Of a stretch of DNA of 64,000 bases, positions 27,109 to 35,754 are shown in pieces. Under the pieces are notes generated by a model. The model was not told the origin of the DNA and made no database searches. It saw only the letters and a program-made list of their open reading frames with translations. The position numbers and the translations under genes were made by a program. Positions within the stretch are counted from its first letter, which is position 1. The number at the start of each line of letters is the position of its first letter. This stretch comes from an uncultured Devosia sp. (GTDB lineage Bacteria > Pseudomonadota > Alphaproteobacteria > Rhizobiales > Devosiaceae): positions 2,176,001 to 2,240,000 of the forward strand of contig NZ_CAUQDV010000001.1 of assembly GCF_963517015.1 (NCBI RefSeq), given 5' to 3'.

Positions 27109-28139
27109 AGGCCGGTCGCCTTGGCGCGGCGGACGAGGCCGATCAGGAGGGGTGCGCCGACGAAGGCGGTGACGACGCCCACCGGCATTTCGCTGGGCAG
27201 GACGGCGATGCGGCCGACGATGTCGGAGAGCAGCACGAGGCAGGGACCGAACAGCAGCGAGCCGACGATGATCTTGCGCTGGTCGACGCCGACGCCCCAG
27301 CGCACGATGTGGGGAACCACCAGTCCGACGAAGATGATTGGCCCGGCGATGGCCGTGGCCCCACCGGCGAGCAGCGTGACGGCAATCAGGACCAAGGCCT
27401 GGGTGCGGCGGACGTTGACGCCCTGCGACCGGGCAACATCGGCACCCAGGCTGATGGAATTGAGGCCCGGCGCCACCCAGGCTGCAATGGCGAGGCCTAT
27501 GACCAGAAAGGGCATGATGGGCAGGAGCACGCTGAAATCGCGCTCGAGGAGACTGCCGGCGCTCCAGCCGCGCATGCGGTCGAAGGCATCGGGATTGGTA
27601 AGGGTCAAGCCGGTGGTGAGGCCCGAAAGCACGGCGCCGAGCGCCACGCCGGCCATGGTCAGCCTCACCGGTCCGACGGCCTCGCCGCCTGCGGAGCCGA
27701 TGGTATAGACCACGGCTGTGAGCACCAGAGCGCCGAGGCAGGCCAGCCAGACATAGCCGACCGGAGAGGTGATGCCGAAAAAGATGATGCCGATGGCGAC
27801 GAAGGCGGCGGCGCCGGCATTGACGCCGAGCAGGCCGGTGTCAGCCAGGGGATTGCGCGTATAGGACTGCACGAGCGCGCCGGCGACGCTGAGTGCTGCG
27901 CCCACCATCAGGCCGGCCACGGTCCTGGGGACGCGCTGCGTCCAGACGACGTAGTTGGCCTCGTTGCTGCCCCTGCCTTGCACGGCGTCCAGCACGGTTT
28001 GTACCGAAAGCGGATTGGCCCCGACGAGGATCGACAGCACCAGAACCACAATCAGCAGGACGATCGTACCGACAATCCAGAGCGGAAAAGCCGCGGCGCG
28101 CGACGACGCCGCCCCGGCCGAAAGACGAGACAGCCGCAT
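27105..28139 (-). CDS. Iron-siderophore ABC transporter permease (FecCD family, first subunit)
   Basis: This 344-residue permease is FepD-like. It has an N-terminal membrane segment near 20-42, then RVPRTVAGLMVGAALS, YTRNPLADTGLLGVNAG and GPIIFVGLVVPHIVRW. The start at 28139 lies one base after the binding-protein stop; a longer frame to 28175 would overlap that gene. It should form a heterodimer with the 26062-27108 product. Confidence 0.93.
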   Translation of the reverse strand: MRLSRLSAGAASSRAAAFPLWIVGTIVLLIVVLVLSILVGANPLSVQTVLDAVQGRGSNEANYVVWTQRVPRTVAGLMVGAALSVAGALVQSYTRNPLADTGLLGVNAGAAAFVAIGIIFFGITSPVGYVWLACLGALVLTAVVYTIGSAGGEAVGPVRLTMAGVALGAVLSGLTTGLTLTNPDAFDRMRGWSAGSLLERDFSVLLPIMPFLVIGLAIAAWVAPGLNSISLGADVARSQGVNVRRTQALVLIAVTLLAGGATAIAGPIIFVGLVVPHIVRWGVGVDQRKIIVGSLLFGPCLVLLSDIVGRIAVLPSEMPVGVVTAFVGAPLLIGLVRRAKATGL

Positions 28140-28140
28140 G

Positions 28141-29058
28141 TTACTCTGCGGACAATGCCTTCTCGATGTCGTCAAGCACAGCCATGCCGCCGACCGAGCC
28201 TACGCCCGAAATCCAGTAGGAGGAATCGGACGGAAAGAGCTTGGGGAAGGATGCGGCATTGGCCTGGATCGAGGGCGGAACGGCATTGGGGTCAGCTGGA
28301 TTGGCAGCAGCCACAAAGACATAGTCGGCGGTGGCGTCGAGGATGTTTTCGGGCGAGATGTCCGAGGAAATGGCATCATCCCAGGCGCGATCGGGGATCT
28401 TGAACCCTACGCATTCCAGCGTGCCGCCGGCAAAGGAGCTTGGTGCATAGATGCTCAGGACGGTGTCGCGCGGGCGAATGAACTGGGCGGTCTTGCCTTC
28501 GACGTCATAGCGCTGCTTGATCTCTTCGCAACGTGCGTCATAGGCGGCCAGAAGCTCATCGGCGCCGGCCTCGGAGCCGAGGGCCCGGGCAGTGAAATCG
28601 ACGTTGTCGCGCCAGGGATCGGTCTGGGTGGCCATGAACACGGTCGGTGCGATGGCACTCAACTGGTCATAAAGCGCCGAGAAACGCGTCTCGGTACCGA
28701 TGATCAGGTCAGGGCGGAGGGCAGCGATGGCTTCGAGCTTGAGTTCGGTAAAGGTGCCGACCACTTCGATATTGGCGGCTTCTTCGCCCAGGTATTTCGG
28801 GATGCCGGCGGTAGCATTGAGTGCCGGCGAACCGACGGGCACGATGCCCAGGGCGATGGCGGTGTCGAGCTGCACGGGTTCGAGTACCACGACGCGCTGC
28901 GGATGCAGCGGCACTTCGGTCTCGCCGCGGGCATGTTCGACCACATGGGTTTCGCCCTGCGCGAAGGTCGCGGTCGTGCCTGCGCCCATCAAGGTGACGG
29001 CACCGGCCACGGCGAGGAAGGTCTGGAAACGAGACGGCAGCGAGTTCGCAAGAGACAT
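28141..29058 (-). CDS. Iron-siderophore ABC transporter substrate-binding protein
   Basis: This 305-residue periplasmic protein has an N-terminal signal peptide ending around TTATFAQG. It has the class III binding-protein layout of the FepB/FhuD group, with HPQRVVVLEPVQLD near residue 55 and ALRPDLIIGTE near residue 115. It is first in the operon. ATG 29058 is preferred over a TTG at 29079 that lacks a ribosome-binding site. No TonB-dependent receptor is encoded in the window, so outer-membrane uptake must depend on a gene elsewhere. Confidence 0.92.
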   Translation of the reverse strand: MSLANSLPSRFQTFLAVAGAVTLMGAGTTATFAQGETHVVEHARGETEVPLHPQRVVVLEPVQLDTAIALGIVPVGSPALNATAGIPKYLGEEAANIEVVGTFTELKLEAIAALRPDLIIGTETRFSALYDQLSAIAPTVFMATQTDPWRDNVDFTARALGSEAGADELLAAYDARCEEIKQRYDVEGKTAQFIRPRDTVLSIYAPSSFAGGTLECVGFKIPDRAWDDAISSDISPENILDATADYVFVAAANPADPNAVPPSIQANAASFPKLFPSDSSYWISGVGSVGGMAVLDDIEKALSAE

Positions 29059-29082
29059 GGAGAAAACCCTGTTGGACAAATT

Positions 29083-29155
29083 CTGATCGCGGGCGTCAGC
29101 CGCCCGTCACAAGCGCAAGCTTCAGAGCATAGGCCGGATTGAAAGTCTAGTTTCA
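29083..29155. promoter_or_regulatory. Candidate iron-responsive operators in the divergent siderophore promoter
   Basis: CTGA-N9-TCAG at 29083-29099 contains TGA-N9-TCA, the form of the RirA iron-responsive box, 25 bases upstream of the binding-protein start. A second symmetric element, TGAAA-N6-TTTCA, lies at 29140-29155. Both are short and could occur by chance. The setting between two likely iron-related genes makes them worth noting. Confidence 0.35.
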
Positions 29156-29294
29156 CAGTCAGATTTTCGGCGCAGCAACGGCCGACGGCCATAGCGCTCG
29201 GGTCGCGCAAAGATGATTGGAGCGCTCAGGTTGACTTGGCCGCATCCGCTGGCGCATTCATGGCCCCAAACTCTTGTTCCAACCGACTGTATCC

Positions 29295-30146
29295 ATGCGC
29301 AAATTTTGCACAGACCATGCCATTGCCTGCGGTGAACCGCTGGCAGGCACCGGAACCCTGGCCGAGCGGCACCTGTTTGTTCGCTGGCCCAAGGGAAACT
29401 GGCGGCGGCCGCGGTTCGATACCGTCGGGCTGAGTGACGAATTGCGGGTGCAAATGAAAGCCGCTTCGGGCGGTGGGCGCTATGTGGGGTTGGTCGATGG
29501 CGAGCAGCTCGAACTTTTGTCCTTCCCGGACGCGACGAGCGTCGTGCCGCGTGACCAGGAGCATGCCGCCGAGCTGGTGGCGCAGTGGCGGGATGGCAAG
29601 GGCCTTGACGGCACGCCGCTGCGACGGACCGTGCTCTGCTGCACCGATGCCAAGACTGATGCGTGCTGTGCGCGTTACGGGTTTCCGGTGTTCAAGGCGC
29701 TGGCGGCAGCGGCGCCGGCCTTCGATATCGACGTATTGCAATGTACCCATATCGGGGGATGTCATTTTGCCCCGTCGGTGATCGTCATGCCCGAACGGCA
29801 GCGCTATGGGCGGTTGACCCCTGCCAGCGTGCCGGACTTTCTGGCCGTTATCGCCCGCAATGAGCTCTATCTGCCGTCCTACAGGGGCAATCCGGCGCTG
29901 GGCGAGATCGAACAATCTGCGGAAGCTGCGGTGCGCGATTGGGCGGAGGGGCGGGTCGCGCTCGAAGGCCTCGAGGTCGCCCAGGTTACCATGCGGTCCG
30001 ATATTGAGGCAACGGTGGAAGTGCAGTTGAATGCCGAACGCCTGCTGGTTCACGCGCACCTGACGAGCTTCCCCATCTATGGCAATTGCCGGGATATGGA
30101 GGGCGAGCCAAAGGACAAGTTGCGGTGGGTAGCGACCGTCGCCTGA
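29295..30146 (+). CDS. Sucrase/ferredoxin-like (Apd1-type) protein
   Basis: This 283-residue protein resembles the Suc_Fer-like family, whose thioredoxin-like fold binds a [2Fe-2S] cluster in characterised members such as yeast Apd1. It begins MRKFCTDHAIACGEPLAG, the usual family opening. The cluster region is probably the Cys/His-rich stretch RTVLCCTDAKTDACC followed by CTHIGGCHFAPSV (about residues 115-160). It is divergent from the siderophore importer across about 235 bases, which suggests a role in iron release or redox handling of imported iron, but that is inference. A TTG at 29274 would add seven residues. Confidence 0.8.
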   Translation: MRKFCTDHAIACGEPLAGTGTLAERHLFVRWPKGNWRRPRFDTVGLSDELRVQMKAASGGGRYVGLVDGEQLELLSFPDATSVVPRDQEHAAELVAQWRDGKGLDGTPLRRTVLCCTDAKTDACCARYGFPVFKALAAAAPAFDIDVLQCTHIGGCHFAPSVIVMPERQRYGRLTPASVPDFLAVIARNELYLPSYRGNPALGEIEQSAEAAVRDWAEGRVALEGLEVAQVTMRSDIEATVEVQLNAERLLVHAHLTSFPIYGNCRDMEGEPKDKLRWVATVA

Positions 30147-30244
30147 GCCATGGGTCGCAGCCAGCTCTGAACGTGTTCTCTGCCTTGAGCGCAGCCATTC
30201 TGGCGGACGCTCGTTGACCCATCACACAGGCCAAGGAGAACACC

Positions 30245-31081
30245 GTGAGCATCGCATCCAACATCACCCTCAACGACGGCAATGTCATCCCGCGGCTGGG
30301 GCTAGGTGTCTGGCGATTGCCTGATGCCGATGCGCCAGGGCTGGTTGCCGATGCGATCAAGGCGGGCTATCGGCACATCGATACGGCACAGGCCTACCAA
30401 AACGAGGCCGGCGTAGGGCAGGGGCTCAAGCAGGCCGAGGTGCGACGGCGCGATATCTGGGTGACGTCGAAATTGCAGACCAGCCTGCAGGGCTATGACA
30501 GCACCTTGAAGGCTTTCGACCAGACGATGAAGAAGTTGCAGCTGGATCAACTCGATCTGTTTTTGGTGCATTGGCCGGTACCGGCACGCGACCAGTATGT
30601 GGCGACGTGGAAGGCGTTTGTCGACCTGCAGAAGCAGGGTCGTGTGCGCTCGATTGGCGTGTCGAATTTCCTGCCTGAGCACCTTGAGCGGGTTATCGGC
30701 GAAACGGGCGTCACGCCAGCCATCAACCAGATCGAGCTGCATCCCAATTTCCAGCAGGGCGCCAGCCGGGACTGGCACCGCGAGCATGGTATTGTCACGG
30801 AAAGCTATAGCCCGCTCGGTGGCAAGGGCACTCAGCTGCTGGAACATCCGGTGTTTACGACCATTGCAAAGCGCCTGGGTAAGTCGCCGGCGCAGGTCAT
30901 CATTCGATGGCATCTACAGCTCGATCTGGTGGTGCTTCCCAAATCGAGCAAGCTCGATCGCGCGGTGGCCAATATCAATGTCTGGGATTTCGAACTGAGC
31001 GAGGGCGACATGGCTGCCATTGCCGGCCTCGACCGGCCGGATGGCAAAACCCTGCCGCATCCGGACGAGCTCAACGACTGA
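30245..31081 (+). CDS. Aldo/keto reductase (DkgA-like)
   Basis: This 278-residue NADPH-dependent reductase carries the full catalytic tetrad: Asp46 and Tyr51 in YRHIDTAQAYQNE, Lys76 in WVTSKLQ and His109 in LFLVHWP. The cofactor segment VVLPKSS near residue 228 is also family-typical. Relatives reduce 2,5-diketogluconate, methylglyoxal and other aldehydes. It starts at a GTG with AAGGAGA seven bases upstream. It stands alone, with no metabolic partner that fixes the substrate. Confidence 0.9.
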   Translation: MSIASNITLNDGNVIPRLGLGVWRLPDADAPGLVADAIKAGYRHIDTAQAYQNEAGVGQGLKQAEVRRRDIWVTSKLQTSLQGYDSTLKAFDQTMKKLQLDQLDLFLVHWPVPARDQYVATWKAFVDLQKQGRVRSIGVSNFLPEHLERVIGETGVTPAINQIELHPNFQQGASRDWHREHGIVTESYSPLGGKGTQLLEHPVFTTIAKRLGKSPAQVIIRWHLQLDLVVLPKSSKLDRAVANINVWDFELSEGDMAAIAGLDRPDGKTLPHPDELND

Positions 31082-31183
31082 TCTGCGTCCACCGGTGAGA
31101 CTGTGGCCTCTTCTCCTTTGTCCGCGCCTCAGCCAATGTGGCGGGGACAAGGACTTGAAGATTTCTGATTTTGGAGTGTGCTC

Positions 31184-32164
31184 ATGTCGTTACGCATTCT
31201 GTTCATTGGCGGTACGGGACAAATTTCCCAGTCCTGCGTCGAACACGCTGTTTCTGCTGGCCATCAGGTCAGCGTGTTCAACCGCGGCAAACGGGGTGAG
31301 GCGTTGCCGTCAGGCGTCGCCTCCATCGTGGGTGATCTGGATGGTCCGGAATATGCCCGTCTGGCTGGACATAATTTCGATGTGGTCGCGCAGTTCATCG
31401 CCTTCCGGCCAGAGCAGGTGAAGCGCGATATCGATATTTTCCGTGGCCATTGCGAACAGTATGTCTTCATCTCTTCGGCCTCGGTCTATGAAAAACCCGC
31501 CAGCCACTATGTCATCACCGAACAAACGCCGGCCATCAATCCATATTGGCGCTACAGCCAGGACAAGATTGCCTGCGAGAACCTTCTGCTTGCCGAGGGT
31601 GAACTGAGGTGGACCATCGTGCGTCCCAGCCATACGGTTCGCACCGGCCTGCCGATCATGATCGGCGACAGCGATGTGATGGCGCGCCGCATGCTCGATG
31701 GCGAGCCGACGATCGTTGCCGGCGACGGCCATACGCCTTGGACGCTGACCCGGTCCAAGGATTTTGCCGTTCCCTTTGTCGGCCTGTTCGGCAAAGAGGG
31801 GGCGCTAAGCGAAACCTTTCACATCACCAACGACCGTGCACATGTCTGGGACGATATCCAGGCGGCAATCGCGCAGGCCCTTGGTGTGGAGGCCAAGATC
31901 GTTCATGTGCCGACGGACACCTTGATCCGCTACATTCCCGAGTGGGAGGGGCCGCTGGTCGGCGACAAGGCCTGGAGCGCGATCTTCGACAATTCAAAGG
32001 TCAAGCGCATTGCAGGCGATTTTTCCTGCGCAGAAGACCTGCAGACCATTCTGGAGGAGCCGATCAAGCACCTCAAGAACCGTCTCGCGGTCAAGCGGCC
32101 TGAGCGCGGGCAGTTCGACGAACTGGTTGACCGCATCTGCCGGGAACAGGCCGCACTTGGCTGA
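31184..32164 (+). CDS. NAD-dependent epimerase/dehydratase family protein
   Basis: This 326-residue protein is an extended SDR. The N-terminal nucleotide loop is ILFIGGTGQISQS, and a YxxxK site appears as YSQDK near residue 125. The rest resembles the CSP41/isoflavone-reductase-like atypical branch, with FISSASVYEKP near residue 95. The substrate is unknown. ATG 31184 has GGAG seven bases ahead. A strong hairpin at 32198-32229 follows the stop. Confidence 0.85.
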   Translation: MSLRILFIGGTGQISQSCVEHAVSAGHQVSVFNRGKRGEALPSGVASIVGDLDGPEYARLAGHNFDVVAQFIAFRPEQVKRDIDIFRGHCEQYVFISSASVYEKPASHYVITEQTPAINPYWRYSQDKIACENLLLAEGELRWTIVRPSHTVRTGLPIMIGDSDVMARRMLDGEPTIVAGDGHTPWTLTRSKDFAVPFVGLFGKEGALSETFHITNDRAHVWDDIQAAIAQALGVEAKIVHVPTDTLIRYIPEWEGPLVGDKAWSAIFDNSKVKRIAGDFSCAEDLQTILEEPIKHLKNRLAVKRPERGQFDELVDRICREQAALG

Positions 32165-32197
32165 GGCGGGGCTTCAGCAGCCGGCGTGAAGCATAGT

Positions 32198-32229
32198 TGG
32201 ACGCATCGTGACTGGTGACGGTGCGTCCA
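32198..32229. terminator. Strong hairpin between convergent genes, possible terminator
   Basis: TGGACGCA (32198-32205) and TGCGTCCA (32222-32229) pair perfectly, with a further CGT/ACG pairing inside. It lies between the SDR stop and the stop of the small minus-strand gene. No clear T-run follows on the plus strand, so termination is plausible but not certain. Confidence 0.4.
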
Positions 32230-32258
32230 GCATCCACGGACATTGCAAAAAGGATCGC

Positions 32259-32522
32259 CTAGCGCGCAATCGGCTGCGGTGGCGATTGGTCTGCCATGCC
32301 GTGGTAGAGAAAAAGCCGTTCTTCCACGCCGTCGGGATCAACATATGAAACTTCGGCGAACAGGTTTTTAGGCTCTCCGAGCAGATAAAGCTTGGTTCGC
32401 GTGACACGCTCCGCTGCTGCGATCGGGTGCGCAGCTATGGTGCGCACCGGCGGATCAAAAGCCGGCGTCCTGTCTGGCCCGCGGTATATGGCAACATTGA
32501 AAAAGTAAACCAGACCAGCCAT
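32259..32522 (-). CDS. Hypothetical protein, 87 residues
   Basis: The frame encodes MAGLVYFFNVAIYRGPD and onward, with no recognised domain. The ATG at 32522 has GGGGGTG upstream. Charge and composition look like a folded soluble protein rather than a random antisense frame. It is convergent with the SDR gene and divergent from the large regulator at 32758. I do not recognise a family. Confidence 0.5.
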   Translation of the reverse strand: MAGLVYFFNVAIYRGPDRTPAFDPPVRTIAAHPIAAAERVTRTKLYLLGEPKNLFAEVSYVDPDGVEERLFLYHGMADQSPPQPIAR

Positions 32523-32757
32523 TTGCACCCCCGAATGCTTGACCGAGCGGGGTGCTACCAGTCCGAAGTCGGCCGGCTCGCTTTCCAACGGCGAGTGACC
32601 AGACTTCCAGCTCCCATACGCTTGTCGCTGCAAGTTATTCGAGCCTATTTGACGTCCGTCATCGCATCGTGATTGGAAGCAAAGGCAAACGTGATTTGTT
32701 CGTGATTTTATAGGCGGCTCTGCTATTTTGATCGCCGAAACAACTTTCAGGCAAATC

Positions 32758-35754
32758 GTGGCAGACGCGTTTCAACTTCATCTCGATCTATTGGGGCCAT
32801 TCGAGGCGCGGTTTTCGACCGGCCCGACTGCGGAGATCAAGCTCAAGGCAGCGCGTCTGCTTCTGGCCTGGCTGGCGCTTCGCCCAAAGCAAAGCGGGAG
32901 CCGGGAGGAAATCGCGGCGCTGCTCTGGAGCGAACGGAGCGACGCACAGGCCCACCAAAGCCTGAGGCAGACGCTGACCGTGTTGCGACGCACGCTCGGC
33001 GACCGGACTGGTCAGGTCCTTAGGGTGGATCGTGAGCGGGTGGCGCTGGTGCCCGGCGTCACCCAATCCGATGCTGCCCACATGGTTTCGCTTGGTCCCG
33101 AGAGTGGCCTGGAGGCGCTGGAGCGTGCGGTTGCTCAATATCGTGGTGAATTTCTCGATGGCTTGAGCGTTCGGGATCCGCTTGTCCAGCAGTGGCTTGA
33201 CGATCGGCGGAGCGAGCTGCGTTCCGCTGCCATCGAGCGGTTTGGATGGCTTTTGTCGGCGCATGAGCTGGGGGCTCGACATGGAGATGTGCTTCGGGTT
33301 GCCACGCGATTGATCGATGTCGACCCGCTTGCGGAAGAAGGCTATCGGGCGCTGATCCGTGCTCATCTTGCCTTGGGCGATCGAGCCATGGCCCTTCGGC
33401 AATTCAGGCGGTGTCGCGATGTGCTGGCGCGCAACTTGTCGGTCGAACCGGCAGAGGAAACCAAAGCCCTGCTGCGTTTGGCTTCGGAGCCGCAGCGCAA
33501 GATTGCTGCAGGGCTTCCGCTTCTTGTCAAAGCCGGCCGGGCGCAGCAGATGCACAATTTGCCAAGGCAGATCAGCAGCCTGGTGGGACGAGAAGAGACT
33601 GTGGGCGAGGTGGCGGCTCGCATCGAGACCTATAGATTGGTGACGCTCACAGGAGCAGGAGGCTCGGGCAAGACCCGAATGGCCATCGAAATCGGGCTCC
33701 GGCTGGACGGCGCCTATGCTGACGGCGTCTGGCTGGTGGAACTGGCCTCGATCAGCGACCCCCGCCTGGTTGGTGAAGCGCTCTGCGGCGTGCTCGGCGT
33801 GCCAGTGGTGGGGGATCGCCCAGCATTGACCAGCGCCATAGCCTATCTGCAACAAAGGCAAGCGCTGCTCATCCTGGATAATTGCGAGCATGTCATTTCC
33901 GAGGTCGCGCGCCTGGCCGAGACCATACTGTCTGCGTGCCCAGGCGTGTCCATTTTGGCCACCAGCCGAGAAGGGCTAGCCGTCGCGGGCGAGGGGCTCT
34001 ATCGCGTGCCGCGACTGAGCTATCCAGAGGATGCGGCCGATACCAGCGTCGCTGCGATCAGACACTATAGCGCCGTTCAGCTCTTCGTTGAACGTGCCGT
34101 TGCTACGGTCGAGCATTTCAAGCTCGATGAGACCACGGCGCCGGCGATCGCCAGCATCTGCAGGCAGGTCGAGGGGATGCCGCTGGCCATTGAACTTGCC
34201 GTCGGGCGTCTCAAGATGATGCAGCTGGATCGACTGGCAGCTGACCTGGGGTCGTCGTTCCTGACGTTGCGGCGGTCTGCTCGGACGGGTCTCAAACATC
34301 ACGAGACGCTGCGCGCCATGCACGACTGGAGCTATGACCTGCTGCAGCCGGACGAACAGGCATTTCTGCGCAGGATTTCCGTATTCGCTGGAGGTTGTTC
34401 ACTGGCCGCGGCAATCGAGGTGGCAAGCGGCGCACCCATTGCCGACGACAGTGTATTCGACCTCTTGACCTCTCTGGTCGAGAAGTCACTGCTGAGCGTG
34501 GATTTGTCGGAAGCAGAACCACGGTATCGCCTCCTGGAGACGACCCGGCAATATGCCTGGCACAAGCAGCAAGAGCACCTGGAACCAGGACGTCAGCATG
34601 CGCTGGCACACTATCTGGTGTCGCGCCTCACCGAAGCCTGGCGATCATGGGCCAGCACGCCGACCGATATCTGGCTGGGGCGCTACGAGCCTGAGCTGGA
34701 TAATTTGCGCGCTACCCTTGAGTGGGCCTTCGGCGAGCAAGGAGACCCGGTCCTAGGGACCGAACTTGCCAGTCTCAGTATCCGGCTTTGGGATGAACTT
34801 TCGCTGTTCCGCGAAAAAGGGCGGTGGGTTGAGCTTGCTACCGTCCAGGTAAGGGATAAGACACCGTCGGCGATTGCGGCCAGGCTTCATCTCGCCCGGA
34901 CCACCAATAGCGCGCACGGAGACCAGTCGGGGTTTCCGCATGCCTCTCGTGCCGTGCAGCTTCTGGAGCCAGGGGGGCGGACCGTCGAGCTTGGCGAGGC
35001 GTTGGCGCGCTCGGGCGCAACCCTGTTGACGCTCGATACGACCGCCGAAGCCCTGCCTTACCTGGATAGTGCCCTGAAGACACTCGAGCCGTTCGGTCCG
35101 ACCAAGCAATTGGCGAGTTGCTTGCGCTCCAAGGGCGTCGCTGCCTATCTGGGCGGGGCGGTTGACGTTGCACAGGCCATGATCGAGCGCTCCATGGCCG
35201 TATGCCGGAGCGTCGGCGATGCCCGTGGACTGGCCAGTGCTTCTATTGCCCTGGCTGAAATGGATTTCGTGGCGGGCAGGATCGACGATGCCATCTATGG
35301 CATCATGCAAATGCTGGAGAGCACGGGCTATAATCATCGGCAAGCGACGCTGGGCCTCAGCAACCTGGCGGCCTATCATCTCGTGACCGACAATATCGAG
35401 GACGCCCGCGATGCGGCTGGTGAAAGCCTGCATCTGGCGGTGTCGCTCGGCTGGCCTGGAGCAATCGTGCGTGCCAGCGAGCATATCGCTCTGGTGGCTG
35501 CGTCGACTGGACAGGCAGAACTTGCAGGTCGTCTTGCCGGTTTCGCGGAGGCATTTTATGCCCGGGGCGTCGCCAGCCGGGAACTGACGGAGCAATCCAC
35601 CTACACTCAACTGACAGCCAAGCTGGAAAAGCAGTTTTCGCAGACCAGGCTAAGCAGGCTATCTGCCGAGGGCGCGACGTGGACCGAGGCAGAGGCCGTC
35701 AGAGCGGCAGGCTCGATCGCGGCGATCGTTCGACCGGTCAGGAAGGCGCGTTGA
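32758..35754 (+). CDS. BTAD/NB-ARC large transcriptional regulator (AfsR/SARP-like STAND ATPase)
   Basis: This 998-residue protein starts with an OmpR-like winged helix (about 5-95) and a bacterial transcriptional activator domain (about 105-245). Next is an NB-ARC ATPase with GAGGSGKT (about 299-306) and ALLILDNCEH (about 369-378), then a long helical, TPR-like region (about 620-930). Proteins with this plan act as ATP-dependent switches that activate nearby genes. GTG 32758 is chosen because the family usually begins just before the QLHLDLLGPFEARF strand; a TTG at 32728 is the alternative. The target genes are unknown. Base use is slightly less GC-biased than in neighbours, hinting at acquisition. 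Confidence 0.88.
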   Translation: MADAFQLHLDLLGPFEARFSTGPTAEIKLKAARLLLAWLALRPKQSGSREEIAALLWSERSDAQAHQSLRQTLTVLRRTLGDRTGQVLRVDRERVALVPGVTQSDAAHMVSLGPESGLEALERAVAQYRGEFLDGLSVRDPLVQQWLDDRRSELRSAAIERFGWLLSAHELGARHGDVLRVATRLIDVDPLAEEGYRALIRAHLALGDRAMALRQFRRCRDVLARNLSVEPAEETKALLRLASEPQRKIAAGLPLLVKAGRAQQMHNLPRQISSLVGREETVGEVAARIETYRLVTLTGAGGSGKTRMAIEIGLRLDGAYADGVWLVELASISDPRLVGEALCGVLGVPVVGDRPALTSAIAYLQQRQALLILDNCEHVISEVARLAETILSACPGVSILATSREGLAVAGEGLYRVPRLSYPEDAADTSVAAIRHYSAVQLFVERAVATVEHFKLDETTAPAIASICRQVEGMPLAIELAVGRLKMMQLDRLAADLGSSFLTLRRSARTGLKHHETLRAMHDWSYDLLQPDEQAFLRRISVFAGGCSLAAAIEVASGAPIADDSVFDLLTSLVEKSLLSVDLSEAEPRYRLLETTRQYAWHKQQEHLEPGRQHALAHYLVSRLTEAWRSWASTPTDIWLGRYEPELDNLRATLEWAFGEQGDPVLGTELASLSIRLWDELSLFREKGRWVELATVQVRDKTPSAIAARLHLARTTNSAHGDQSGFPHASRAVQLLEPGGRTVELGEALARSGATLLTLDTTAEALPYLDSALKTLEPFGPTKQLASCLRSKGVAAYLGGAVDVAQAMIERSMAVCRSVGDARGLASASIALAEMDFVAGRIDDAIYGIMQMLESTGYNHRQATLGLSNLAAYHLVTDNIEDARDAAGESLHLAVSLGWPGAIVRASEHIALVAASTGQAELAGRLAGFAEAFYARGVASRELTEQSTYTQLTAKLEKQFSQTRLSRLSAEGATWTEAEAVRAAGSIAAIVRPVRKAR

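Noticed and set aside
26161..27708. Plus-strand open frame of about 515 codons rich in Gln, Arg and Asp
   Set aside because: Antisense to the two FecCD permeases; the low-complexity composition is the mirror of hydrophobic membrane codons.
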